A stretch of DNA of 64,000 nt from Streptoalloteichus tenebrarius (GCF_024171885.1 NZ_JAMTCP010000018.1:1-64000); one strand, 5' to 3'. Positions 25,263-35,045 are shown, numbered from the stretch's first letter. Notes: generated by a model from the letters alone, not told the origin. Numbers and translations are program-made.

Positions 25263-26102
25263 GTGGACGTGGAAGGTCAGCTCGGGCTGGAGGGTATGCC
25301 GAGGAAGCTGGTCCGCGTCACGCCGGCGAAGCTGGCCACCTGGTCGGACTGTCCTCGTCGCTACCGCATGGCGTACCTGGACCGCCCGACGCCGGCGCGG
25401 GGCGGCGCCTGGGCGCACAACACCCTGGGCGCGGTCGTGCACAACGCCCTGCGGGCGTTCTTCGAGCTGCCCCCGACGCGCCGGACGGTCGAGGTGGCCA
25501 GCGACCTGGTCCGCCGGTACTGGAAGAGCGACGGTTTCCGCGACGCCGACCAGGCCGCCGAGCACCGGGAGCGGGCGCGGGGCTGGGTGGCGGCCTACGT
25601 CGACGGGCTGGACCCGACGGTCGACCCGGTCGGCCTGGAGCGCTGGGTGTCGACGCCCACCTCGCGGATCGTCGCCGAGGGACGGGTGGACCGCATCGAC
25701 GCCAGGGACGGCGAGCTGGTCATCGTCGATTACAAGACCGGGCGGCACGTGCTGACCGCCGACGACGCCAGGGGGTCGCAGGCGCTGGCCCTGTACGCCG
25801 TGGCGGCGCGCCGCACGCTGCGCCGGCCGTGCCGCCGGGTCGAGCTGCACCACCTGCCCAGCGGCCAGGTGCTGACCTGGGAACACACCGAGGAGTCCCT
25901 GGCCAGGCACGTGCGGCGGGCCGAGGAGGCCGCGGACGACCTCCAGCTCGCGGCGGACACGCTGGCCGCCGGCGGCGACCCCGACGTCCTGTTCCCTCCC
26001 CGCCCTGGGCGGCAGTGCTCGTGGTGCGACTTCCGGCGGCACTGCGCCGAGGGACAGCGCGCGGCGCCCGACCTGGACCCCTGGGCCCTGCTGGCACCCT
26101 GA
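25263..26102 (+). CDS. RecB/Cas4-like PD-(D/E)XK nuclease with Fe-S cluster
   Basis: About 279 aa. The nuclease core reads EGRVDRID then LVIVDYKTG (about residues 139-161, the D-x-K motif). Cys residues in WSDCPRRY (N-terminal) and CSWCDFRRHC (C-terminal) form the four-Cys pattern that holds a 4Fe-4S cluster in AddB, AdnA and Cas4 nucleases. It acts on DNA ends or single strands in relatives. It is a single-domain protein with no helicase. Start uncertain: GTG 25263 or 25269, or ATG 25296 (LEGMPRKL). No CRISPR array is nearby. Confidence 0.8.
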   Translation: MDVEGQLGLEGMPRKLVRVTPAKLATWSDCPRRYRMAYLDRPTPARGGAWAHNTLGAVVHNALRAFFELPPTRRTVEVASDLVRRYWKSDGFRDADQAAEHRERARGWVAAYVDGLDPTVDPVGLERWVSTPTSRIVAEGRVDRIDARDGELVIVDYKTGRHVLTADDARGSQALALYAVAARRTLRRPCRRVELHHLPSGQVLTWEHTEESLARHVRRAEEAADDLQLAADTLAAGGDPDVLFPPRPGRQCSWCDFRRHCAEGQRAAPDLDPWALLAP

Positions 26103-26152
26103 GTTGGAGCGGTGACGCCTTGCCCGGATCGACCCCCACGCCCAGACCCACC

Positions 26153-26479
26153 GTGAACACTTCCCCGGACCTCAGCTCCCCGACCACCCGACCCGGCGTC
26201 CTGGCCAGGGTCGGCCGGTTGCTGCGCGGGCTCGTCGGCTCGTTGGCCGTCGGCCTCGTGCTGCTCGCCCTGGTCCTCGTCGGCGCCCAGGCCATGGCGC
26301 TGGGCGACGGCGAGGCCGGGCCGGGCTGGCTCGTCGTGACCGGCCACGTCCTCGGCGCCGCCGCCGCGGTCGCCCTGCAACGCCAGGTCGACAGGGGCCG
26401 GGGCGCCCGCGCGTGGGCCGCCGGACTCGGCGTGCTCGTCGTCGTGGCCCTCGTGCTCTGGTACGGCTGGTACCGCTGA
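26153..26479 (+). CDS. small membrane protein, ~108 aa
   Basis: Three hydrophobic segments (about residues 26-48, 57-76 and 85-105) after a short polar N-terminus. GTG 26153 is taken as start; a TTG at 26120 with GGAG upstream would add 11 residues. No family recognised. It follows the nuclease gene by 50 bases on the same strand. Confidence 0.5.
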   Translation: MNTSPDLSSPTTRPGVLARVGRLLRGLVGSLAVGLVLLALVLVGAQAMALGDGEAGPGWLVVTGHVLGAAAAVALQRQVDRGRGARAWAAGLGVLVVVALVLWYGWYR

Positions 26480-26497
26480 CGGCGCTGGCGGCGCGCG

Positions 26498-27442
26498 TCA
26501 GCGGGTGAGCCAGGCGCGCCAGGTCGGGAGCAGCGTGGCGAGCAGGGCCTCGGGCGCCTCGATGTTCGGGGAGTGCGCGGCGCCAGGGAGCACGGTGAAG
26601 TCCGCGCCCAACCGTTCGGCCATGGCGCGTTGGGTCTCCACCGCCCAGGCGTCGTCGTGCTCGCCGCAGACGACCGCGCAGGGGATGGCCCGCTCCCGGA
26701 GCGCGTCGGCCAGCGCGGAGACCCGGTCGGGTTCGGAGCGCAGCCCGGTCGCCATGCCGAGCAGGCCGGCGGGCACCGACTCGACGAAGCGTCGCCGCAG
26801 CAGCTCCTTCAGCTCGGCGGGCCGCTCCGCCCAGCGGGGGTCGTTGGCGTCCTGGGCCTCGCGGATGCGTTGGACCGCCTCGACGCCGTGCGCCCGCAGC
26901 AACGGCTCCCCGAGGTCCAGCAGCCGCCGGCGGTCGCCGTCGGGCAGTGCGGCGGGGCCGGAGTCGAGCAGCACCAGGCCGTGGACGGGAGCGCCGGCCA
27001 GGACGGCGGAGCGCGCGACAAGTCCCCCGTAGGAGTGGCCGACGAGCAGCACCGGGCGCGGCTGGCGCGACCCCGCCACGCCCTGCCCGTTGGCCAGCGC
27101 GGTCAGCACCTCGGCCAGTGCCCGGCCGAGCGGGTCGGGGAGGTAGTCCGCCTCGTCCGACGGGCCGGCCGACTCGTGCTGTCCCGGCAGGTCGAGGGCC
27201 AGCACCGAGAAGCCGCTCTCGGCGACCGGGTCGAGCAGCGGCGCGAAGTCCTCCTTGGAACCGGTGTAGCCGGGGAGGAACACCACCAGCGCGTCGTGGT
27301 CGGCGCCGTCGGCGCCCTTGCCTCCGCTGCCCGTGCCGCCGCCCACGGCCGGCGCGTGCAGCGCGGCCAGCGGACCCCACCGCGCCGGCACGTCGACACG
27401 GGTCGCGCGGTGCGGGGTGATCTGCGACGGCGTGGTGCTCAC
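26498..27442 (-). CDS. alpha/beta hydrolase
   Basis: A 314-aa soluble hydrolase. Nucleophile elbow GHSYGG, oxyanion region FLPGYTGS, an acid after CGEHDD and the catalytic His in GAAHSPN complete the triad. The lap region contains a long helical cap (about 165-240). Substrate unknown. It converges with the small membrane protein gene and is read away from the IS remnants. Confidence 0.82.
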   Translation of the reverse strand: MSTTPSQITPHRATRVDVPARWGPLAALHAPAVGGGTGSGGKGADGADHDALVVFLPGYTGSKEDFAPLLDPVAESGFSVLALDLPGQHESAGPSDEADYLPDPLGRALAEVLTALANGQGVAGSRQPRPVLLVGHSYGGLVARSAVLAGAPVHGLVLLDSGPAALPDGDRRRLLDLGEPLLRAHGVEAVQRIREAQDANDPRWAERPAELKELLRRRFVESVPAGLLGMATGLRSEPDRVSALADALRERAIPCAVVCGEHDDAWAVETQRAMAERLGADFTVLPGAAHSPNIEAPEALLATLLPTWRAWLTR

Positions 27443-27559
27443 GCCATCGAGTCTGCCCCAAACCGGGAGGGTGTCGACGAAGATCGGACTGTGGTCCGGG
27501 TCAACCCGTCGGGGCCGGGTGGTCGCTCCGTCGGTGTCGTCGGTGCCGAATCGGCCCTG

Positions 27560-27919
27560 GTGCCAGGGGTTGGCAGCCGATCAAGCCGCTGTTGCCCGTC
27601 CCCGGCTGTGATGGGGCGCCCACGGGTGGGTGAGGTGTCGTGTGAGCAGCGGGATGCTTGCGCCCGCCAGCGCGCTGCGCAGGCCCGGCGCGGTAGGGCT
27701 CGCCGCTCCGTGACCCCCACAAGGGGGCAGGTCGTGCGGTGGGCATCGGGAGTCAGGTCTTCACGCCCTCGGCTGTTGCCCGGCGTTGGGACTCCGTTGC
27801 CTGCCCGCGCCGCGTCGTGGTTGAACCCATCGCCACTCGCGATGACAAGGCCGCTATCTCCCCACCCGAGGATGTTCGATCTGGCCGGCCTGATCATTTG
27901 GCTTTGAGGGTAGGCCTAG
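27560..27919 (+). mobile_element. decayed IS5-type element, unit 1
   Basis: Scattered transposase pieces remain: PLLPVPG-like start (about 27580), then an AHQHAAQARRG-like stretch (27670), and the C-terminal end RVVVEP-IATR-DDKAAIS followed by MFDLAGLIIWL and TGA at 27907, in broken frames. The right end is AGGCCTAG. The left terminal repeat is missing. Internal deletions match those of unit 2. Confidence 0.7.
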
Positions 27920-28258
27920 GGTCCGTTCTCCAGGCGGGTGTGGTTGATCTGGTGATCCCGGGGCGTGGATGAGGTGTCGTGTGATCAGCGGGATGCTTGT
28001 GCCTACCAGCACGCTGCGCAGGCCCGGCGCGGTAGCCCCCGCCGCTCCGCGTCCCCCACAGGGGGCAGATCGTGCGGTGGGCACCGGGAGGTCAGGTGTT
28101 CACGCCCTCGGTCGTCCTCCGGCGTTCGGATTCCGTTGCCTGCCCGCGCCGCGTCGTGGTTGAACCCATCGCCGCCCGCGTTGACAAGGCCGCTATCTCC
28201 CACCCCAGGGGTGTTCGATCTGGCCGTCTTGATCATCTGGCTTTGAGGGCAGATCTAG
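27916..28258 (+). mobile_element. decayed IS5-type element, unit 2 (about 340 bp)
   Basis: It runs from CTAGGGTCCGTTCTCCAGGC (27916) to a right end GAGGGCAGATCTAG. It retains AYQHAAQARRGS and the same shortened transposase end as unit 1, about 80% or more identical to it. No open frame spans it. It abuts units 1 and 3, each junction being a CTAG. Confidence 0.75.
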
Positions 28259-29073
28259 GGTCCGTTCTCAAGGCGGGTGGTTGATCTGTTCGATCCTGGG
28301 GCGTGTTGCGCGGGCGCGAGGTGGCCGACGAGTGGAGGCAGCCGGCCGAGCCGCTGTTGCCTGTCTCCGGCTGTGATGGGGCGCCCAAGGGGGGTGAGGC
28401 GTCGGGTGATCAATGGGATGGTTGGTCGGGGCGAAGACGGGTGTGGCCTGCCGGTAGGGCGTAGGCCGTGGAAGTGGTGTCGGCCACCGGTTTTGGCGGT
28501 GGTCGTGCCGGCACCCTGACTGTGGCGACCGAGGCGGGGATGATCGCCGAGGTGATCAGCGAATGCGGCCGGGAGGTCTGGGTCGGCGTCAGCACCTGTG
28601 CGCGTCCACCAGCACACCGTCGGCCCCGAATCAGGTGATCACGTTATCGGTCGTCCCCGTGGTGGACCGGCCACGAGGATCCACCTGGCCTGTGATGGGG
28701 GATGGCAGGTCGCTACTTGGTGGTGGTTGGCGGCAACGTCGACGACCGCGCTGTGTTCACCCTGGTCATGGCAGGGCGTCTCGTTCTGTTGCCCTGGCCT
28801 GGGGAGGGCCTGTCATCCGGCTGAGTCGGGTGAGCGCGGGCAGGGGGGGTTTCTCCAGTCCCGTGATCCGGACCTGCCTGCGTAGACGGGGTGTCCCGGC
28901 CGTCATCCGCGTTCGACCCACCGCCTGTCCAAGCCGCGTCGTGGTTGGGTCCTGCTTCGACCGGCTTCAGCGGTTCCGTGCCCTCGCGACCCGGTTCGAC
29001 AAGACCGCCATCCCGTACCGAGAGATGATCGATCTGGCCGCCCTGCTCATCTGGCTTTGAGAGCAGGCCCTAG
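28255..29073 (+). mobile_element. decayed IS5-type element, unit 3 (about 815 bp)
   Basis: The longest remnant. Left end TAGGGTCCGTTCTCAAGGC and the complement of the right end, TAGGGCCTGCTCTCAAAGCC, form an imperfect ~20-bp terminal inverted repeat flanked by CTAG. Transposase pieces in shifting frames: EPLLPVSG, RVINGMV, PWKWCR, and the C-terminus RFRALATRFDKTAI ending in LAALLIWL with TGA at 29060, which is typical of IS5-family enzymes. Stops and frameshifts make it inactive. Confidence 0.8.
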
Positions 29074-30281
29074 CGGAGGGCGACCAGGGTGTCCCCGCGT
29101 TGTTCGAGCAGCACCGGCCCCAGTGAGGCCACCGAGACCGGGCCGGTGTAGCCCGCCCGGTCCACGGGCAGCACGCCGAGCCGGGCGCCGCTCGCCGCGT
29201 CGTGCACGGCCAGGCCGCCGGACACCGGCAGCATGAGCCGGCCGGCGAGGATCGTGCCGGGGCCGAGCGTGTTCTCCACTGTCCACAGAGGACGGAGATC
29301 GGTCGGGGACAGCGCGATCGTGCGCGAGCCGGTGAACCAGTAGATCGCGCTCGTCCCGGCGGTCGTCGCCACCACCCGGCCTGGCGGGTCCCCGGCCAGC
29401 TCCCCCGCCGGCAGCGAGAGCGGGTACTCCGCGATCTGGCGGCCACCGTTGTCCAGGACCGTCAGCCGCGCGGGGTCGGGCAGCGCGACGGCGACCAGCT
29501 CGCCGCTCATCGCCACGATCCGCGCGTTCCGCCCCGCGGTCAACGTCGTCCAGATCTGCTCGGGCTGGTCCGACTCCTTGGGGTTCGGCCGGAGCACGGT
29601 GAGCCGGTCGGTCGGGTCCTCCGGGCAGCGCTCCAGCACGCCGATCCGGTTGCTGGCCACCGCGAACGAGCCGTACGAGCACTGGGGGCGGGGCTGCTTG
29701 TTCGGGTTGACGATCGCCGGGACCTCGCCGTACTGCATCGTGCGCACCAGGTCCGAGCGCCACACCTCCACCAGCTCGCCGCCGGTGGTCGTGACGTGCA
29801 CGCCGTCGGTCAGCAGCCGGGTGCCCAGCTCGCTGTCACCGTTGCGCTGCGCCGCGCGCTCGCCGGTCACCCCGTCCAGCGCGGTGACCTCGCTACAGTT
29901 CCGGGACTTGCGGTAGACCGCCAGCGCCCGCTCCCACGCGGAGCCCACGGTGCACAGCTCCAGGTCCCTGGCGTAGCGCCAGCGCACGTCGCCGGTCACC
30001 GGGTCGTGGCCGACCACCTCGCCGCCGTGCGCGGTCACCACGGTGGGCCCGACGACGACCGGGCTGGTCGTCGCCCCGCTGGGCGCGCGCCACACCTCGG
30101 CCAACGACGGCGGCACCGAGGTGGGCGGGGCCGGCGCGACCACGCCGGCGGGCGCGGTCTGCGAGGTCGTCGCCCTGGCGTCGCCGCGCCACCAGATCAC
30201 CGTCCCGGCCACCAGCACGCCGACGACCAGCAACACGACGGCGACCAGGTCGCTCTTCTTCCGGCGCTCGGGTCGAACCAC
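29070..30281 (-). CDS. membrane-anchored PQQ-type beta-propeller protein
   Basis: A 403-aa protein with a basic N-terminus, one membrane anchor (about 11-30) and an extracytoplasmic domain of repeated strands such as GHDPVTGDVRWRYA and LDGVTGERA, as in PQQ-like beta-propellers. The position next to an RhlE helicase matches Rv3212 of mycobacteria. Probably a scaffold or binding protein; no catalytic site is visible. Its last codons and stop overlap the right end of the IS remnant (29070-29073), so the insertion touched its 3' end. Confidence 0.75.
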   Translation of the reverse strand: MVRPERRKKSDLVAVVLLVVGVLVAGTVIWWRGDARATTSQTAPAGVVAPAPPTSVPPSLAEVWRAPSGATTSPVVVGPTVVTAHGGEVVGHDPVTGDVRWRYARDLELCTVGSAWERALAVYRKSRNCSEVTALDGVTGERAAQRNGDSELGTRLLTDGVHVTTTGGELVEVWRSDLVRTMQYGEVPAIVNPNKQPRPQCSYGSFAVASNRIGVLERCPEDPTDRLTVLRPNPKESDQPEQIWTTLTAGRNARIVAMSGELVAVALPDPARLTVLDNGGRQIAEYPLSLPAGELAGDPPGRVVATTAGTSAIYWFTGSRTIALSPTDLRPLWTVENTLGPGTILAGRLMLPVSGGLAVHDAASGARLGVLPVDRAGYTGPVSVASLGPVLLEQRGDTLVALR

Positions 30282-30408
30282 GCCGCCATCATCGCAGCCC
30301 GCATGTCAGGTCTCGGTCGAAGTCGCCGCACCGGCGCGCGCCGTCGTCAAGGGGGCAGGAGGGGAGTGGGGAGGAACGCCGACGTCGGCGGGAGAAGGGG
30401 AGAAACAG

Positions 30409-30439
30409 CGACGGCGGCGGGCCAGGCCCGCCGCCGTCG
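30409..30439 (-). terminator. hairpin after rhlE
   Basis: Perfect 13-bp arms of GACGGCGGCGGG type (30409-30421, 30427-30439) with a 5-base loop, 23 bases past the rhlE stop on its strand. Confidence 0.65.
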
Positions 30440-30461
30440 TCGTCACCAGAGGTCGTGTCGG

Positions 30462-32198
30462 TCAGGCCGACTCGCCGGACTGGCCGCCGTCCGCCCCGTT
30501 CGCGGCCGAGGACTCGGCGGACTCGCCGCGTCGCGTGCGCCGGCGACGCCGGGCCGGGCGCTCACCGCCGGCCGCGTCTCCAGCGTCGTCCTGGCGGTCC
30601 TCGCCGCCCGCCTTCGCCTTCGCCGGCTTGGCGGCCTTCGGCGCGGCCTCGCCGGACGCCGCGCCTCCCCGGGTGCGCCGCCGGCGGCGGGGCTGCCGGC
30701 CCTCGGCCCGCTCCTCGCCCTCGGCCGCCTCGGCCCCCGCCTTGGCGGGAGAGGAGCCGGACGCTCCGGTCGCGGTCGAGCGCGTGCGCTTGCGCCGCCG
30801 CTTCCGCTCGTCCTCCTCGACCGGCTCGGCGTCCAGCCCGGCCCTGGTCCGCTTGGCCAGCGGCAACCGGCCGGTGGTCTCCCTGGGGATGCCCAGGTCG
30901 TGGAACAGGTGGTCCGAGGTGGAGTAGGTCTCCACCGGCTCCGGCCGGTCGAGGCCGAGCGCGTCGTTGATCAGCTTCCAGCGCGGCTCCTCGTCCCAGT
31001 CGACGAGGGTCACCGCGACGCCCTCCCTGCCGGCCCTTCCGGTCCGGCCGATCCGGTGGACGTAGGTCTTCTCGTCCTCGGGGCACTGGTAGTTGATGAC
31101 GTGCGTGACGCCCTCGACGTCGATGCCCCTGGCCGCGACGTCGGTGCAGACCAGCACGTCCACCTTGCCGGAGCGGAACGCGCGCAGCGCCTGCTCCCTG
31201 GCGCCCTGGCCCAGGTCGCCGTGCACCGCGCCGGCGGCGAACCCGCGCTCGGTCAGCTCGTCGGCGATCTTCTGGGCCGTGCGCTTGGTCCTGGTGAAGA
31301 TCATGCTCAGGCCGCGGCCCTCGGCCTGGAGCACCCGCGCGATCAGCTCGATCTTGTCGAGGGCGTGCGCGCGGTAGACGAACTGCTGGGTGCGCTCGTG
31401 CACCGCGCCGCTGTGCGGCTCCTCGGCCCTGATGTGCGTCGGCTGGGTGAGGAAGGTCCTGGCCAGCGTGATGATCGGGCCCGGCATGGTCGCCGAGAAC
31501 AGCATCGTCTGCCGCTTCTCGGGCACCATGCGCAGGATGCGCTCGACGTCGGGCAGGAAGCCCAGGTCGAGCATCTCGTCGGCCTCGTCCAGCACCAGCG
31601 CGCTGACCTTGCCCAGCACCAGGTGCCGCTGCTCGGCGAGGTCCAGCAGCCGGCCGGGGGTGCCGACGACCACGTCGACCCCACCCCGCAGGGCCTCGAT
31701 CTGCGGCTCGTAGGGCCGGCCGCCGTAGACGGCGAGCACGCGCACGCCGAGGTGCTTGCCGGCGTCGATCAGGTCGTGCGAGACCTGGAGGCACAGCTCC
31801 CGCGTGGGGACGACGACCAGGGCCTGCGGCACGCCGTCGCCCGGCGTGGTGAGCCGGTGCAGGATCGGGACGCCGAAGCCGAGGGTCTTGCCGGTGCCGG
31901 TGCGCGCCTGGCCGATGACGTCCTCGCCGCGCAGCGCCAGCGGCAGGGTCAGCTCCTGGATGGCGAAGGTCCGCTCGATGCCGGCCTCGGCCAGCGCGCG
32001 CACGATCTCCTCGCGCACGCCCAGCTCGGCGAAGGTCGGCGCGGCCGGCGGGACCGGGGCGCCGGCGTGCAACGGCTCGGAGGTGTCGGTGTCGTCGGCC
32101 AGGCCGGAGTCGCTGTGGTCCAGCGACCGGGGGTCGACGGTGTCCTGGTGGGTGTTGCTGAGCGTCAGGGTGATCGCCTCTCTCGTACCAGCGCGCAC
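30462..32198 (-). CDS. rhlE: DEAD-box RNA helicase, RhlE-like
   Basis: About 578 aa. The helicase core has the Q motif, Walker [18 protein letters not shown] (DEAD), FSATMP (SAT) and [10 protein letters not shown] (motif VI). A long basic tail (last ~140 residues, several RRRRRTR clusters) should bind RNA. It unwinds short RNA duplexes and is probably a ribosome-biogenesis or decay factor, as for Rv3211. GTG 32198 is the best start found, but AGAGAGG lies inside the frame after it, so the true start may be a few codons later. Confidence 0.85.
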   Translation of the reverse strand: MRAGTREAITLTLSNTHQDTVDPRSLDHSDSGLADDTDTSEPLHAGAPVPPAAPTFAELGVREEIVRALAEAGIERTFAIQELTLPLALRGEDVIGQARTGTGKTLGFGVPILHRLTTPGDGVPQALVVVPTRELCLQVSHDLIDAGKHLGVRVLAVYGGRPYEPQIEALRGGVDVVVGTPGRLLDLAEQRHLVLGKVSALVLDEADEMLDLGFLPDVERILRMVPEKRQTMLFSATMPGPIITLARTFLTQPTHIRAEEPHSGAVHERTQQFVYRAHALDKIELIARVLQAEGRGLSMIFTRTKRTAQKIADELTERGFAAGAVHGDLGQGAREQALRAFRSGKVDVLVCTDVAARGIDVEGVTHVINYQCPEDEKTYVHRIGRTGRAGREGVAVTLVDWDEEPRWKLINDALGLDRPEPVETYSTSDHLFHDLGIPRETTGRLPLAKRTRAGLDAEPVEEDERKRRRKRTRSTATGASGSSPAKAGAEAAEGEERAEGRQPRRRRRTRGGAASGEAAPKAAKPAKAKAGGEDRQDDAGDAAGGERPARRRRRTRRGESAESSAANGADGGQSGESA

Positions 32199-32566
32199 GG
32201 GCCCCTTCACGGGCGCTCGACCACGCCGCCGCGGCCGGACCGGGCGGTCCCGCCTGCGCGATGCGTGGGAGGGCCGGCGTAGCGGTGCGCGCACCCTCGT
32301 CCGTCGGCGCCGCGACAGGTGGGCGCCGACACAACCGGGGACGGCCACCTGGGGAGGCGACCACGCCTCGGCCGGCCCGCGTGACCACCGCCGAGGGGCG
32401 CCGGACGTGCCGGCCGGCGGTTGCCGGCCAGCGGGAACCGCGGGCACGGCCGGGTGGTGCCGCGTGGGCGGCCGCACCGGGCATCACGCGCAGTCTACCT
32501 GCCCCGACGCCGGCGTGGCCGGTGCTGCGCCGGGCGCGGCCCCGGTCGGCGGATACGCTCGCGTTC
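32199..32566. other. 368-bp divergent leader region
   Basis: Between rhlE and the ferritin-like gene. GTCGGCGCC/GGCGCCGAC (9-bp arms near 32304-32331) and other GC hairpins could fold in a long rhlE leader; long structured leaders are common for DEAD-box genes. No gene seen. Confidence 0.45.
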
Positions 32567-33229
32567 ATGAGCGAGGCGGAGCGGACGCCGGTGGGCGTCC
32601 CCGAGGGCGTCATCGACCTGCTGGGCGTGCTGGCCTACGGCGAGCTCTCGGCGTTCGACCGGCTGGCCGAGGACGCCAGGACCGCGCCCACGCTGACCGG
32701 GCGCGCCGCCCTGGCCAGCATGGCGGCGGCCGAGATCGGCCACTACGCGCTGCTGGAGCGCCACCTCGCGGACAGGGGCGTGGCCGTCGAGGAGGCGATG
32801 CGCCCGTTCGTGCGCGCCATCGACGCCTTCCACGCGTCCACCGCGCCCAAGACGTGGCTGGAGTCCCTGGTCAAGGCGTACGTGGGCGACGGGCTGGCCG
32901 CCGACTTCTACCGCGAGGTCGCGGAGTGGCTGGACCCGGAGACCCGGGAGCTGGTGCTCACCGTGTTGGCCGACACCGGCCACTCGGCGTTCGCCGAGCG
33001 CGAGGTGCGCGCGGCGTGCGAGGACCGGAAGGTGCGGGACCGGCTGGTGCTGTGGGGTCGGCGGCTGCTGGGCGAGGCCGTGACCCAGGCGCAGTACGTG
33101 GTGGCCGAGCGGGACGGGCTCGCCGAGCTGATCGTGCGCGGCTCCGGGGACCTCGCCGGCATCGCCGCGCTGTTCAAGCGGTTGCAGAACAGCCACACCA
33201 AGCGGATGCAGGCGCTGGGCCTCGGCTGA
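32567..33229 (+). CDS. ferritin-like (MiaE-type) protein
   Basis: A 220-aa all-helical protein resembling the ferritin-like fold protein Rv3210c. Candidate metal ligands: GELSAFDR (about 26), [13 protein letters not shown] (about 62-74) and the later GHSAFAERE (about 140). Relatives of this fold include the tRNA hydroxylase MiaE; the reaction here is not established. ATG 32567 is taken from the start of similarity ([11 protein letters not shown]). Confidence 0.75.
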   Translation: MSEAERTPVGVPEGVIDLLGVLAYGELSAFDRLAEDARTAPTLTGRAALASMAAAEIGHYALLERHLADRGVAVEEAMRPFVRAIDAFHASTAPKTWLESLVKAYVGDGLAADFYREVAEWLDPETRELVLTVLADTGHSAFAEREVRAACEDRKVRDRLVLWGRRLLGEAVTQAQYVVAERDGLAELIVRGSGDLAGIAALFKRLQNSHTKRMQALGLG

Positions 33230-33406
33230 GCGCCGGCGTCGCGCCGCGCCCGGTCGTCAGCCTGCTCGCCGCCCTGTTCACCGGGCTGTTCGCCGACGGC
33301 GCACGGGCTTCGCGCGTGCCGGCGCGGTCGGCTCGACTAGCCTGACTGCTGAACTGGGCCGGTCCGTCCGGACCGGCGAGGAGCCAAACCCTGACCGGAG
33401 GTCGGC

Positions 33407-33637
33407 GTGGAGGTCAAGATCGGCGTCGCGGACAGCCCGCGCGAGCTCGTGGTGTCGAGCGGGCAGTCGCCGGACGAGGTCGAGGCGCTGGTCAACGACG
33501 CGCTGCGGGAGACGAACGGGCTGCTGGTGCTGGTCGACGACAAGGGCCGCCGGTACATGGTCCCGTCGTCGAAGGTCGCCTACATCGAGATCGCGCCCGC
33601 CGACCGGCGGCCGATCGGTTTCGCCGTGGGCAAGTAG
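33407..33637 (+). CDS. DUF3107 protein
   Basis: A 76-aa protein (VEVKIGVADSPRELVVSSGQ at the start), matching DUF3107/TB9.4 (Rv3208A) in length and position. It has a small alpha/beta fold, no catalytic motif. GTG 33407 has GGAGG 8 bases upstream. Followed by a very strong terminator. Confidence 0.9.
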   Translation: MEVKIGVADSPRELVVSSGQSPDEVEALVNDALRETNGLLVLVDDKGRRYMVPSSKVAYIEIAPADRRPIGFAVGK

Positions 33638-33663
33638 GGCGCGACCAGCGCCTCCGGAAGCAG

Positions 33664-33705
33664 GGGAGCCGCGGGGCGACGTCTCGACGTCGCCCCGCGG
33701 CTCCC
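33664..33705 (+). terminator. terminator of the DUF3107 gene
   Basis: Perfect 19-bp arms (33664-33682, 33687-33705) with loop CTCG, 26 bases after the stop. Confidence 0.9.
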
Positions 33706-33843
33706 TCATGGGACCGACGGGTGGGGCACGCCCGCCGGGGGTCCGCGTCGCGGGCCTCGGCCGAGGCCCGCGACGGCTCGCCGACCGTCGCCGGTGGCGA
33801 CGGCTGGGCATGGTCGGAGGATCAGCGCTGGTCGGGGGCGGGG

Positions 33844-34179
33844 TCAGTCGAGGGTGGGCAGGTCCGCCTCGACCGCGAACGGGGGACGACCCGTGCCGCT
33901 GATCCGGTAGCGGTTCCAGGTGTCCGGGTCGCTCAGCACGCCCTCGGCCTCGCCGTCGGCGGTGCGCACCAGCACCCGCTGGTTCCCCTTCCCGGCGAGT
34001 TCCGTCACGTCCTGGCTCGCCTCGACCCGGCCGTACCAGTGGAACCGGCCGTCGATCGGCTGGAAGTAGCCGCGGAGCCGGAGCCGGGCTGGGACCTCCC
34101 TGCCGCCGGCCACCAACGTGCCGTCGCCGCGGAACTCCTCGTCGTCGTGGTCGTGGGCGTCGTGGTCGTGCGCGTCCAT
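33844..34179 (-). CDS. DUF4873 protein with His/Asp-rich N-terminus
   Basis: A 111-aa protein beginning MDAHDHDAHDHDDEEF, a probable metal-binding stretch, then a beta-rich DUF4873 domain (LRGYFQPIDGRFHWYGRV). DUF4873 is found alone or fused to flavin monooxygenases and short-chain dehydrogenases, and here lies near an SDR and a diiron oxygenase. Start ATG 34179 has GAGGGGAG upstream. It follows the TetR gene by 26 bases on the same strand, so both are one transcript. Confidence 0.75.
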   Translation of the reverse strand: MDAHDHDAHDHDDEEFRGDGTLVAGGREVPARLRLRGYFQPIDGRFHWYGRVEASQDVTELAGKGNQRVLVRTADGEAEGVLSDPDTWNRYRISGTGRPPFAVEADLPTLD

Positions 34180-34205
34180 GGCTGTCGCTCCCCTCGTCGT
34201 CGACC

Positions 34206-35045
34206 TCACCCGGTGCTGGCCGGGTCGTCAGGGTCGGTGCGGGCCTCCTCCGCGTCCCCGTCGGTCCCGCCGCTGAGCAGGCGCAGGCGGGGCGAGCGGG
34301 CCGCCGCCGCGCCGAAGGCCTCCGCGAACGGGACGTCGGGTTCGAGGTGGATGCCGCCCGAGCGCAGCACGCCGTCGACGGCGTGCCAGATGATCTGGGT
34401 CAGGTAGTCCGTGACCGCCTCGCGGCTCATCGACCGGCGCTCCAGCCACCAGTCCCCGGCCGCCTGCACCATGCCGACGAGGCCGTAGCCCCACACCTCG
34501 GCGCCGCCGGAGTCCATCTCGAACAGCCGCAGGTAGTCGCCGATCACGCGGGACAGCACGGCCGCGATCAGCGCCTTGTCCTCGGCGACGACGTCCGGGG
34601 TCGCCGGGGCCGCCCTGTCGTCCTCCGGCGCCTCGACGAACCGGCGCCGCACCACGAAGTGGTACAGCTCGGGGTGGTCGGCGACGAACCCGATGTAGGC
34701 GCCGACCGCGCCCCTGATCCAGTCCCTCGGCGTGTGGTCCCCCCGCTCGATCCTGGCCAGCGCCGGCCCCAGCCGGTCCATGAGCATCTCGGTGCCGCGC
34801 TGGCCCACGGCCAGGTACACGTCGGCCTTGTCGGCGAAGTGCCGGTAGAGCACCGGCTTGCTGACCCCGGCCTCGGCCGCGATCTCGTCCATGCCGACGC
34901 CGGCGCCGTGCCGGGTGATCGCCCGGATCGCGGCCTCGACGAACTCGGCGCGCCGCGCCGCCCGGTGCGCCCGCCACCGTTCCCGGCGGGCGTCGGGCCG
35001 CCGCTCCGGCTGGTCCCCCGATTGCCGCTTGACAGAGCCCTCCAT
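34206..35045 (-). CDS. TetR-family regulator of the SDR/diiron oxygenase cluster
   Basis: A 279-aa regulator with a basic N-terminal extension (about 35 residues), helix-turn-helix (GMDEIAAEAGVSKPVLYRHF, about 59-78) and a long C-domain of the TetR_C_33 kind plus a disordered acidic tail. Divergent from the SDR operon, with a GTTAC palindrome in between. Probably a repressor that responds to an acyl or hydrophobic ligand, by analogy with regulators of similar clusters. Confidence 0.8.
   Translation of the reverse strand: MEGSVKRQSGDQPERRPDARRERWRAHRAARRAEFVEAAIRAITRHGAGVGMDEIAAEAGVSKPVLYRHFADKADVYLAVGQRGTEMLMDRLGPALARIERGDHTPRDWIRGAVGAYIGFVADHPELYHFVVRRRFVEAPEDDRAAPATPDVVAEDKALIAAVLSRVIGDYLRLFEMDSGGAEVWGYGLVGMVQAAGDWWLERRSMSREAVTDYLTQIIWHAVDGVLRSGGIHLEPDVPFAEAFGAAAARSPRLRLLSGGTDGDAEEARTDPDDPASTG

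Noticed and set aside
28563-29060. Intact transposase gene in IS unit 3
   Set aside because: Only the last ~45 codons read like an IS5-type enzyme; the rest is frame-shifted with stops, so the element is counted as decayed.
29202-32282. 1,026-codon plus-strand frame opposite the beta-propeller and rhlE genes
   Set aside because: Antisense to two well-supported genes and low complexity throughout.
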